A stretch of DNA of 44,995 bases from a virus. Location of the stretch: positions 1 through 44,995 of the IMG/VR virus record IMGVR_UViG_3300031623_000010. One strand, 5' to 3'. The position numbers were made by a program, and so were the translations under genes. This document shows positions 39,783 through 44,858 of the stretch, one piece after another (position 1 is the first letter of the stretch; each line of letters begins with the position of its first letter). The notes under the pieces were generated by a model. The model was not told the DNA's origin. It saw only the letters and a list, made by a program, of their open reading frames with translations, and ran no database searches.

Positions 39783-40074
39783 TGACCGCCGCCCGCGCCG
39801 CGACAAGCCGCGTGTTCAACGCGATAGCCTTCTCGACTCGCTCGGCCACGTCCAACTGGTGGCGGGGCAACAGCCCGACGATGCCCAGGCTCCGGCACAA
39901 CTGGCGGCTACCGTAGATGCGCTTATCGACCTTGTCGAGTGCCCGCAGCAGGTCGCAGAGCTGCGTCCGCGGGTAGCCCACGTCGATCGCCGTGTCGAGC
40001 ACACTCGCGGTACCGAACTTGTCCGCGTGCCGCTTGAAGTCCCGCAAGCTCGGTCGCCCAGTAGTCTTACTCAT
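39775..40074 (-). CDS. Hypothetical HTH-like protein (99 aa)
   Basis: ATG 40074 overlaps the upstream zinc-ribbon stop by 8 bases and has GGGGGAAG upstream. The sequence (GRPSLRDFKRHADKFGTASV, then LDTAIDVGYPRTQLCDLLRA) has the look of a small DNA-binding helix-turn-helix, followed by a second helical part (QLDVAERVEKAIALNTRLVA). It may regulate the neighbouring operon. The family is not recognised. Confidence 0.5.
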   Translation of the reverse strand: MSKTTGRPSLRDFKRHADKFGTASVLDTAIDVGYPRTQLCDLLRALDKVDKRIYGSRQLCRSLGIVGLLPRHQLDVAERVEKAIALNTRLVAARAAVNV

Positions 40075-40234
40075 AATATTCTTCCCCCTCGTCAACCATC
40101 TCGAACGAATCCGGCACCTCGATCTCACGATCGAGACCACAATCACGGCAACGGACACTCACGCGGCCACTCATCATCGAGCCGAGAATCACGGCCCCAT
40201 TCGATCCTGATTCGCACACTGGGCAATTACCCAT
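40067..40234 (-). CDS. Zinc-ribbon protein, copy A (55 aa)
   Basis: ATG 40234 follows AGGAAGGTGCGAC. The protein has MGNCPVCESGSNGA near the N-terminus and VRCRDCGLDREIEV in the middle, a four-cysteine zinc ribbon, and an acidic tail (VDEGEEYYE). It is a paralogue of the 54-aa protein at 41331-41495, which has CPICES and VRCRNCGY at the same spacing and a similar acidic tail. Such ribbons bind DNA, RNA polymerase or other proteins. It ends overlapping the next start. It is too short to be picked up by default length cut-offs. Confidence 0.65.
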   Translation of the reverse strand: MGNCPVCESGSNGAVILGSMMSGRVSVRCRDCGLDREIEVPDSFEMVDEGEEYYE

Positions 40235-40249
40235 GTCGCACCTTCCTGT

Positions 40250-40300
40250 TGAGGTTTGGGTGGGTCGCCGACCCCGCGACGGCGACCCACCCCAACCTCA
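40250..40300 (-). terminator. Long 21-bp hairpin upstream of zinc-ribbon gene
   Basis: Bases 40250-40270 and 40280-40300 pair over 21 positions with a single G-U, around a nine-base loop (ACCCCGCGA). It lies after the 40323-40676 gene and ends 16 bases before the SD of the zinc-ribbon gene on the minus strand. There is no U run. A terminator or attenuator is the simplest reading. Confidence 0.7.
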
Positions 40301-40322
40301 CGGCTGGGGACTACGTAGCCGA

Positions 40323-40676
40323 TCAGACTCGCTGACCCGTCTCCGACCGAACCCGCACGGTCGCCAGCACCAGCTGCTCAAACTCCTGGTCATCGAAACC
40401 CGGGGGGGTCTTGCAGAACAGGGTGATGCAGTTTCGCCGATCCTCATGGCCGGCAGGCCGAACCTCGCAGGTGAAGTTCCCGCCCGGGCTCAGGCGGTGC
40501 ACCGTGCTGTTGCCCTGCACGTACCGGATGAACTGATCGGCCGTCACATCCTGCAACGTTGCCGCCACCGTAGTCGTGTGCTCGTCAAGCTCAGCCTGGA
40601 GGTTAGCGGCCTCGATGGCGTGGAAGAACAAGCCTACGACCCGTTCAAGAACTTCGTCGGTAAAATGCGTGGACAT
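40323..40676 (-). CDS. Hypothetical protein (117 aa)
   Basis: ATG 40676 lies two bases after the upstream stop. The protein is mixed alpha/beta (ERVVGLFFHAIEAANLQAEL; NFTCEVRPAGHEDRRNCITL; DQEFEQLVLATVRVRSETG) with two cysteines in the middle. No known family is recognised. A strong 21-bp hairpin follows the gene, so it may end a transcription unit. It belongs to the leftward small-gene cluster, where many genes of lytic actinophages act early against the host, but that role is not shown here. Confidence 0.55.
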   Translation of the reverse strand: MSTHFTDEVLERVVGLFFHAIEAANLQAELDEHTTTVAATLQDVTADQFIRYVQGNSTVHRLSPGGNFTCEVRPAGHEDRRNCITLFCKTPPGFDDQEFEQLVLATVRVRSETGQRV

Positions 40677-40677
40677 A

Positions 40678-40857
40678 CTAAGCCTCCCGGCGCAGGACGG
40701 ACAGCGCCAACTCTAGATCGAGGGTTGAATCGGACTCCTCAGCCTCGACGGCCAAGGCTCGAACCCGGCGGCGCGCATCCGGGTCAATCGCGCCGTTCCG
40801 CGCCAGCACGGCAGCCTCGCCGAGGAGCGCGCGCAGCTTGCGGGTGTGTAGGATCAT
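40678..40857 (-). CDS. Hypothetical small protein (59 aa)
   Basis: ATG 40857 has GGAGAATGGAGATAC upstream. The short helical protein (MILHTRKLRALLGEAAVLAR, then DPDARRRVRALAVEAEESDS) is amphipathic and charged, without cysteines or membrane segments. It follows one copy of the repeated hairpin element (40893-40939) and precedes 40323-40676 by one base. Function unknown; a coiled-coil partner protein is possible. Confidence 0.5.
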   Translation of the reverse strand: MILHTRKLRALLGEAAVLARNGAIDPDARRRVRALAVEAEESDSTLDLELALSVLRREA

Positions 40858-40892
40858 GTATCTCCATTCTCCAGTGTGCCGGTATGGCGTGG

Positions 40893-40939
40893 CTGGTGGC
40901 AGCACGGCCGTCGGTGGCGCGTGCTCCCATCAGTCTCGC
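40893..40939 (-). repeat. Repeated 3'-end hairpin element, copy 1
   Basis: CTGGTGGCAGC (40893-40903) and GCTCCCATCAG (40923-40933) form an 11-base stem with two mismatches, followed by TCTCGC. The same arms occur at 41522-41560. Both copies directly follow the stop codons of minus-strand genes. The loops differ in length and sequence while the arms are conserved. It is probably a terminator family or an RNA-processing site. Confidence 0.65.
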
Positions 40940-40952
40940 TACGTTGAGTGTA

Positions 40953-41153
40953 TCACACCAGCGGGCGCAAGGGGGCGGTCTCCCCCGTATCGGCCTCAAA
41001 ATCCCGGTTGTCGAGCACCTGCCCGACCACGTCGTACAAGTCGTCGTCCCCGTACCCGAACGTCTCCTGTAGCTCGGTGAGCGATGCGTGCGCTCTCGCC
41101 AGTGCGTCAAAATGGTTGTCCATGCGTTCACTGAAGTCAGTCGTCTCGGTCAT
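40953..41153 (-). CDS. Hypothetical acidic protein (66 aa)
   Basis: ATG 41153 overlaps the upstream stop (ATGA). The protein is acidic with a long helix (ERMDNHFDALARAHASLTEL) and a DDDLYDVVGQVLDN stretch, then a short charged tail. No motif recognised. The repeated hairpin element follows its stop by 13 bases, suggesting the end of a small transcription unit made of 41563-41901, 41331-41495, 41150-41350 and this gene. Confidence 0.5.
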   Translation of the reverse strand: MTETTDFSERMDNHFDALARAHASLTELQETFGYGDDDLYDVVGQVLDNRDFEADTGETAPLRPLV

Positions 41154-41350
41154 ACCGCACCGCCATTATCGTACACGACGAATGCGTGCGCGGCGAGAGC
41201 CGCGGTCTCCGAGTCGTGACGCTCGCAATACACGTCACCCCAATCGGTGATCACTCCGTCAGCCGACGGAAACACCATCGTCTCGAACTCACGCCCGAGC
41301 GACACCGTCGAGACAGTCACATCGCCACAGTCAGTACGCAGCATCATCAT
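41150..41350 (-). CDS. Hypothetical protein (66 aa)
   Basis: Three consecutive ATG codons (41350, 41347, 41344) could start this gene. I use the first because GAGGAAG lies about ten bases upstream. It overlaps the zinc-ribbon gene by 20 bases and its own stop overlaps the next start. The protein has a beta-strand texture (MLRTDCGDVTVSTVSLGREF; ADGVITDWGDVYCERHD) with two cysteines and one histidine, and a hydrophobic C-terminal part. Function not recognised. Confidence 0.5.
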   Translation of the reverse strand: MMMLRTDCGDVTVSTVSLGREFETMVFPSADGVITDWGDVYCERHDSETAALAAHAFVVYDNGGAV

Positions 41351-41495
41351 CACCGTAATCTTCCTCGTCGCGTTCAGGGGTATCAATCACGTACACGTAG
41401 CCGCAGTTGCGGCAACGCACATTCGTGTCGCCGAGGCGCGTCGAGCCGAAACTCACCGCGTCCGCGCTCTCACATATCGGGCATCCTGCTTCCAT
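41331..41495 (-). CDS. Zinc-ribbon protein, copy B (54 aa)
   Basis: ATG 41495 follows a strong SD (ACAGGAGGTTCACG). The pattern EAGCPICESADA, then VRCRNCGYVYVIDT and an acidic tail (ERDEEDYGDDDAAY), matches the 55-aa protein at 40067-40234, so the two are paralogues. Four cysteines make one zinc ribbon. The SD context (AGGAGGTTCAC) is shared with the 41563-41901 gene, suggesting co-ordinated, strong translation. Ribbon proteins of this size in phages often bind host RNA polymerase; this is a possibility only. Confidence 0.65.
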   Translation of the reverse strand: MEAGCPICESADAVSFGSTRLGDTNVRCRNCGYVYVIDTPERDEEDYGDDDAAY

Positions 41496-41521
41496 CGTGA
41501 ACCTCCTGTCGTTTGCGCAGA

Positions 41522-41560
41522 CTGGTGGCAGCCCCTGCCCGGGGCTCCCATCAGACTCGC
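41522..41560 (-). repeat. Repeated 3'-end hairpin element, copy 2
   Basis: The arms CTGGTGGCAGC (41522-41532) and GCTCCCATCAG (41544-41554), followed by ACTCGC, are the same as in copy 1. The inner part here is GC-rich and self-complementary (CCCTGCCCGGG), making a longer stem. It begins two bases after the stop of 41563-41901 on the minus strand and sits before the SD of the zinc-ribbon gene. Confidence 0.65.
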
Positions 41561-41562
41561 GG

Positions 41563-41901
41563 CTAGTAGCCGTCCTGTGGCACCTGATACTCGGGAAGCT
41601 GCCCGCTGTCGAACGCCTCGACGAACGCACCGATAGCCGCCTCCTCAGTGTACTGCACGCCTGCTGCCGATCCCGCACTGTCATGCACGAGAATCTCTGA
41701 AGTGCAATCGACGCTGCCAGTCACAGTAGCCCGGAGGCTACCCACAGTCAGACCCAAAGCTACTGGGCAACATTCTCCCTCAGAGTAGCCGCACGGCAGG
41801 GCATCCAACTCCCTGTATCCAAACTCGGCGCGGATCTCGTTCACCCGAGTCAGCGCTCCGAGCACGAGCGTGATCCTGGTGTTTATCGGTAGATGAGACA
41901 T
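41563..41901 (-). CDS. Hypothetical protein, first gene after a consensus promoter (112 aa)
   Basis: ATG 41901 follows an excellent SD (TCAGGAGGTTCACC). The protein has hydrophobic and polar stretches (TRITLVLGALTRVNEIRAEF; PCGYSEGECCPVALGLTVGS) with four cysteines in the middle, and an acidic C-terminal half (EEAAIGAFVEAFDSGQLPEY). The first cysteine cluster may bind metal. It is the first gene downstream of the best sigma-70-like promoter in the window (41978-42007), so it is probably expressed early. Family not recognised. Confidence 0.6.
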   Translation of the reverse strand: MSHLPINTRITLVLGALTRVNEIRAEFGYRELDALPCGYSEGECCPVALGLTVGSLRATVTGSVDCTSEILVHDSAGSAAGVQYTEEAAIGAFVEAFDSGQLPEYQVPQDGY

Positions 41902-41977
41902 GGTGAACCTCCTGATTGTTTTAGCTCGCACCCTGATCCGCTTCACTTGGCGGGGGGTGGTCGGTGGCGCTGATTGA

Positions 41978-42007
41978 GTTATAGCATGGCCTGGGGCAGT
42001 CTGTCAA
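41978..42007 (-). promoter_or_regulatory. Leftward sigma-70-type promoter
   Basis: On the minus strand TTGACA (42002-42007) and TATAAC (41978-41983) are separated by 18 bases. This is a near-consensus host promoter about 75 bases upstream of the 41901 gene start. It should be recognised by the housekeeping sigma of the host soon after DNA entry. A small hairpin followed by TTTT lies just upstream (42013-42031). Confidence 0.75.
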
Positions 42008-42012
42008 ACATG

Positions 42013-42031
42013 AAAACCCGCTATTTGCGGG
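42013..42031 (-). terminator. Small terminator upstream of the leftward promoter
   Basis: On the minus strand CCCGC-AAATA-GCGGG is followed by TTTT, a short intrinsic-terminator shape (five-base stem). It lies ten bases before the TTGACA box. It may insulate the promoter from transcripts coming from the right. The stem is short, so efficiency is uncertain. Confidence 0.45.
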
Positions 42032-42270
42032 AATTATGCGTTTTACCCCCGCCCCGCTTAGGGATTCTGACCCCGGGGGGTGGCACGGTATCGGCGCCGA
42101 TTCGACGAGGCCTCCTACGCGCGCGCGCATTCGAGTGATGGGCGAAACCGGCCTCCCCAGCTCTGTGCGCGCGACGCGCATAATGCGCGGCGCAGCCGCC
42201 CGCGTACGCGCCCCCGCGAGGGCGCGCATGCCCGCACGCGCCGAGCGCATCGGCGCACAGGACGCACAGA
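42032..42270. other. Gene-free CpG-rich stretch
   Basis: No convincing gene lies here. Open frames on both strands are Arg/Ala/Pro-rich shadows of very high CpG content. It contains one CGCGCATAATGCG copy (42175-42187), a motif repeated in the 44-kb control region, and alternating GCGCGC tracts. It may be spacer or a further control element. Confidence 0.5.
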
Positions 42271-42310
42271 AGGCCCCCAAACCCCAGTGTTCATGGGGGT
42301 TTGAGGGCCT
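42271..42310 (-). terminator. Strong hairpin terminator
   Basis: AGGCCCCCAAACCCC (42271-42285) and GGGGGTTTGAGGGCCT (42295-42310) pair over about 15 positions with one bulge, around AGTGTTCAT. It lies 31 bases beyond the stop of the 42341-42520 gene on the minus strand and probably ends the first leftward transcription unit. No U tract on that strand. Confidence 0.65.
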
Positions 42311-42340
42311 CCGGCGGAGCCTGCGCCGAGGTACTCGGCG

Positions 42341-42520
42341 CTACGCCTGTTCGGCCAGCTCGCGAGCGTGGCGGAGCCCGGCGTAATGCCCCTGCATGTG
42401 GACGACCTCATCGTGCTCGACGAGCCCATCGGCTTCGAACGCCTCCGCCTGCCCGACGAGCGCGTCCGCGTCCGCGATCGCGATGTCGAGGCGTTTCAGG
42501 ATGTCGTTTCGCGTGGTCAT
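42341..42520 (-). CDS. Hypothetical helical protein (59 aa)
   Basis: ATG 42520 is used; an upstream in-frame ATG at 42538 sits within the SD context (ACGAAAGGCCCG). The protein is a helical hairpin (RNDILKRLDIAIADADALVG; HDEVVHMQGHYAGLRHAREL) with acidic centre and no cysteines. The leader ATGACGAAAGG before it is nearly the same as before the 43686 gene, so the two share translational signals. A strong hairpin terminator follows. Function unknown. Confidence 0.55.
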   Translation of the reverse strand: MTTRNDILKRLDIAIADADALVGQAEAFEADGLVEHDEVVHMQGHYAGLRHARELAEQA

Positions 42521-42558
42521 TTTCGGGCCTTTCGTCATGCTGCGCTTGGGATTCTGAG

Positions 42559-42858
42559 CTATCGGGTCGCGAGGCCGCATGTGGCCGCGACGCTGGTGTG
42601 CAGGACAGCGTCCTGATTCGCGACGAACCGCGCATCCTCGGCCACGCGGGCGACCTTGGCGGGATCGGCAGCGTGCGCCACCGTGGCGATCAGCGTAGGC
42701 TCCGCCGCACCGTGCCATCGTCCGGTGCCGATTGTGGACGTCCACCCGTCAGGGTAGGCACTGTCCAAGACCGCCTCGACAAGGTCGCGCTCCGCATCCG
42801 CGAGAGCGCGGCCGTGACGGTCGTGCAGTCCTACGTAGAATGTGGTAATCGTGTCCAT
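42559..42858 (-). CDS. Hypothetical protein (99 aa)
   Basis: ATG 42858 follows ACGAAAGGCTGAT. The N-terminus MDTITTFYVGLHDRHGRALA resembles small phage proteins with a ferredoxin-like beta-alpha-beta layout, and the second half (AAEPTLIATVAHAADPAKVA) is Ala/Val-rich with a helix. No catalytic motif or family name is recognised. It lies between the two genes sharing the GAAAGG leader in the first leftward transcription unit, probably expressed early. Confidence 0.55.
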   Translation of the reverse strand: MDTITTFYVGLHDRHGRALADAERDLVEAVLDSAYPDGWTSTIGTGRWHGAAEPTLIATVAHAADPAKVARVAEDARFVANQDAVLHTSVAATCGLATR

Positions 42859-42912
42859 ATCAGCCTTTCGTAGCAGGGATTTTCATTGTAGCGGACAGTG
42901 CCGATTTTCGCG

Positions 42913-43686
42913 CTACGCTAGGTTCGCGTCGTCGAGGGTGAAATCAGCCTCGACGCCGTTGCGCGATCCGTCTGCGCGCACCCAATGCGTGCGAATAACG
43001 AGCCAAACGATCGCCTGCATAACGCTTGGACTCTCGCCTCGACGGGCGGCCGCATCGGAATATGCCGATTGCATAATCGCCATTCTGCCCTTCGGGAGGC
43101 CATCGCGGCGCGGGTCATCGGCGCGCAGATTCGCGAGGCGCGACATCGCGATCGTCGAGGCTCGGATCGCCCAGACATCCATCGTTCGGCAGTCAGTGTC
43201 GCCCATGATCGCGCGGTAGAATTCGGCGACCTTAGGCCCGTGAATCGGACATCGGCCGCAATGCTTCCCATTGCATTTCACCTTCCGACCGGATCCGGTC
43301 ATAGACCGAACGTCTGTTCCGGTACAGGATCGGCTGTCGCGAGTGAGCAGAATTCTCCATGCCTTCTCGAAATTGGCATCATACCCCGCGCACCCGAGGG
43401 GTTTTACGTGCCTGATACCGGCGGAATACAGCGCGATTAGCAGGCTTCCCGCCTTCTTATTAGCTGTCCAGGACAGGTTCGGCGATAGTACCGCGAGCAC
43501 GCCCGCGGTTAGGCGCACGTCCAGACCGTGCTCAAACGCCAGCGCAGAGGCGAATTCTAGGGCTTCGATATACCAATTTCGACCGGCTGCTATCTGCGCG
43601 GGCGTGGCCGCGTCGTAGTAGGCGACAATTCTGTCGGACATTGCCTTGCGATTAGAATACGTGGGCGGGATAGATGGTCGCTGCAT
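42913..43686 (-). CDS. Putative HhH-GPD-like DNA-binding/glycosylase protein with Cys cluster (257 aa)
   Basis: ATG 43686 follows ACGAAAGGACGAAA; longer frames upstream cross the 14-bp hairpin and are rejected. The pattern LTAGVLAVLSPNLSWTANKK near residues 65-84 and GPKVAEFYRAIMGD, then MDVWAIRAS in the centre, resembles helix-hairpin-helix base-excision glycosylases (G-P-K-x-A followed by a late Asp-x-Trp). A cysteine stretch CNGKHCGRCPIHG before it could bind metal. It is the first leftward gene beside the origin-like region. The family assignment is inference; a phage-specific nuclease or modification protein is an alternative. Confidence 0.6.
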   Translation of the reverse strand: MQRPSIPPTYSNRKAMSDRIVAYYDAATPAQIAAGRNWYIEALEFASALAFEHGLDVRLTAGVLAVLSPNLSWTANKKAGSLLIALYSAGIRHVKPLGCAGYDANFEKAWRILLTRDSRSCTGTDVRSMTGSGRKVKCNGKHCGRCPIHGPKVAEFYRAIMGDTDCRTMDVWAIRASTIAMSRLANLRADDPRRDGLPKGRMAIMQSAYSDAAARRGESPSVMQAIVWLVIRTHWVRADGSRNGVEADFTLDDANLA

Positions 43687-43711
43687 TTTCGTCCTTTCGT
43701 CATGGAGCGGT

Positions 43712-43749
43712 TTAGACTTCGGCGTTCGCGAAGCTACGCCGAAGTCTAA
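43712..43749. promoter_or_regulatory. Perfect 14-bp stem upstream of the first leftward gene
   Basis: TTAGACTTCGGCGT (43712-43725) is exactly complementary to 43736-43749, with a 10-base loop. It ends 26 bases before the start codon of the 43686 gene. It could be an operator for a dimeric repressor, an attenuator or a leader hairpin in the mRNA. Confidence 0.6.
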
Positions 43750-44418
43750 CAGACGCCCCAAAACCCCCTGTGCGCCACGATCTCCGCGCGCAGTTCTGCG
43801 CGCCGAGACGCCGCTGCGCGCGCCCCTGTGCGTTGGTAAGCTGTCGCCGATCGGCCATCGCGTCGCGCGCGCACGAGGCCTTCGGCCGGCGAGCGCACGA
43901 GGCCTTCGGCCCGCACGCATAACGCGCGCGCATACGCGCATAGCAGATCGCTGAAACGCGCCAAAACCCCCCGCGCGCACATCGACACGCGCGCATAATG
44001 CGGGCGCATCGAGAGGCCATGTCGCCGATCCGACATCGCGGATCTGAGGCGCGCGCATAATGCGGGCGCGTCAGCGGCGCCATCGAGGCACCATCGGCGA
44101 CCTCGCGCGGGCGCGAAATCGGCCCTATAATCCCTAGTGCCAGTAGGGATATCGGGGTTTTCGCCTCTTGGGCTAAAACCCCCCTTGATGCCTAAAATCG
44201 GCCCCACCACCCGCGCATTATGCGGGCGCCGTGGCATGGGCGCGCGATCGTGCCTTAGAGGACTCAAATCGGGGTTATAGACTGTCAGGCGAAAACCCTA
44301 AAACGGGCCTCATTCCGGCCCAATAATCCGGGCGCGAGCTTGTCCCCCGTTCGCCCCCCGCCATCGCGCGTATGTAAAGCACTCCCAGAGTTGGCGGTGC
44401 CTTTCGGTGCGCCAGTGC
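43750..44418. repeat. Gene-free region with direct repeats
   Basis: No real gene is seen in this 670-base stretch. It holds two copies of GCACGAGGCCTTCGGCC (43871-43887, 43895-43911), two perfect copies of GCGCGCATAATGCGGGCGC (43989-44007, 44051-44069), and a third nearly identical CGCGCATTATGCGGGCGC (44212-44229). GGGTTTTCGCCT also occurs in inverted orientation near 44155 and 44300. The content suggests protein-binding sites in a control or origin region. Confidence 0.65.
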
Positions 44419-44521
44419 GGGACACTTGGGGCAGATAGGGCATCTCTTCCGGATAACTATCTACGGTGTGTCCGTAGTCATAGTTTCCCTATAGTCCTGC
44501 CCCAGCTGCCTTAAGTGTCCC
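44419..44521. other. Nested inverted-repeat element, candidate origin or structured RNA
   Basis: Four pairs of complementary segments are nested in order: GGGACACTT (44419-44427) with AAGTGTCCC (44513-44521), GGGGCAG (44428-44434) with CTGCCCC (44497-44503), ATAGGG (44435-44440) with CCCTAT (44487-44492), and AACTATCTACGG (44455-44466) with CCGTAGTCATAGTT (44472-44485, bulged), closing on a TGTGT loop. Together they give a roughly 100-base branched or bulged hairpin with about 33 pairs. Its function is unknown. Its setting between repeats and palindromes suits an origin or packaging signal. Confidence 0.75.
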
Positions 44522-44583
44522 TCAGAACGCCCGGGGTCTCTCTCGCTGCTTTTGACGGGCTGGCGGAGCCAAGCCCCTCTATG

Positions 44584-44623
44584 ACGTACTAGTACGTTCC
44601 TAGTCCCCTTAAGGGGACTAGGA
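44584..44623. promoter_or_regulatory. Two adjacent perfect palindromes
   Basis: ACGTACTAGTACGT (44584-44597) is a perfect 14-base palindrome. It is immediately followed by a perfect 26-base palindrome (44598-44623; half-site TCCTAGTCCCCTT). Two back-to-back perfect palindromes in non-coding DNA are likely binding sites for dimeric proteins or extruding cruciforms. Confidence 0.75.
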
Positions 44624-44640
44624 CTAAGAGGGACTATGGG

Positions 44641-44667
44641 GGATTAGGATGCTTCGCATCCTAATCC
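44641..44667. other. 12-bp hairpin with triloop
   Basis: GGATTAGGATGC (44641-44652) pairs perfectly with 44656-44667 around a TTC triloop. It lies between the double palindrome and the terminator. It may be part of the same structured origin/control element or form an RNA hairpin. Confidence 0.65.
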
Positions 44668-44694
44668 ATGTTTAGTCATTGTTCCTCCCCCCCT

Positions 44695-44731
44695 ATAGTC
44701 CCCCCCTCCGCTCTGGGGGGGACTATTTTTT
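44695..44731 (+). terminator. Intrinsic terminator, rightward
   Basis: ATAGTCCCCCCC (44695-44706) pairs perfectly with GGGGGGGACTAT (44715-44726), with an eight-base loop and a T run after it (to 44731). A rightward terminator here implies that some rightward RNA is made upstream, between 43.7 and 44.6 kb, where no plus-strand gene exists. That RNA could include the nested inverted-repeat element. Confidence 0.8.
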
Positions 44732-44754
44732 GGGGGTGGTTCCTTCCCATTTGT

Positions 44755-44858
44755 TGACCTCCTTGGGGGGTCGTTGACCCCCTTGGGGGATGTGGTGACC
44801 TTCTTGGAAGGTTGTCATCACATGTCCCAAGGGGGTCATATTTGGCCCAAGGGGGTCA
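44755..44858. repeat. Iteron-like array TGACC(C/T)(C/T)CTTGG
   Basis: Five copies of a 12-base motif are seen: three forward (44755-44766 TGACCTCCTTGG, 44775-44786 TGACCCCCTTGG, 44796-44807 TGACCTTCTTGG) and two inverted (44827-44838 and 44847-44858, CCAAGGGGGTCA). Start-to-start spacing is 20, 21, 31 and 20 bases, so most sites lie on the same helix face. This is typical for an initiator or repressor binding array beside an origin. Confidence 0.75.

Noticed and set aside
39181-40335. 384-codon plus-strand frame across the small-gene cluster
   Set aside because: Ser/Arg/Pro-rich shadow opposite five overlapping minus-strand genes that have SDs and stop/start overlaps.
43860-43915. CRISPR-like array (two 17-base repeats)
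   Set aside because: Only two copies, 24-base period with a 7-base gap, and no cas genes; better explained as simple direct repeats.
43746-44267. 173-codon and longer minus-strand frames in the CpG-rich region
   Set aside because: Composition is Arg/Ala/Cys-rich, driven by GCGCGC tracts and direct repeats. No SD, no protein-like pattern, and the frames cross repeats and hairpins.
44340-44420. tRNA-like hairpin (GGCGGTGCC...GGTGCGCC)
   Set aside because: Only one stem is visible, with no T-arm consensus or anticodon arm; no tRNA was recognised anywhere in the window.
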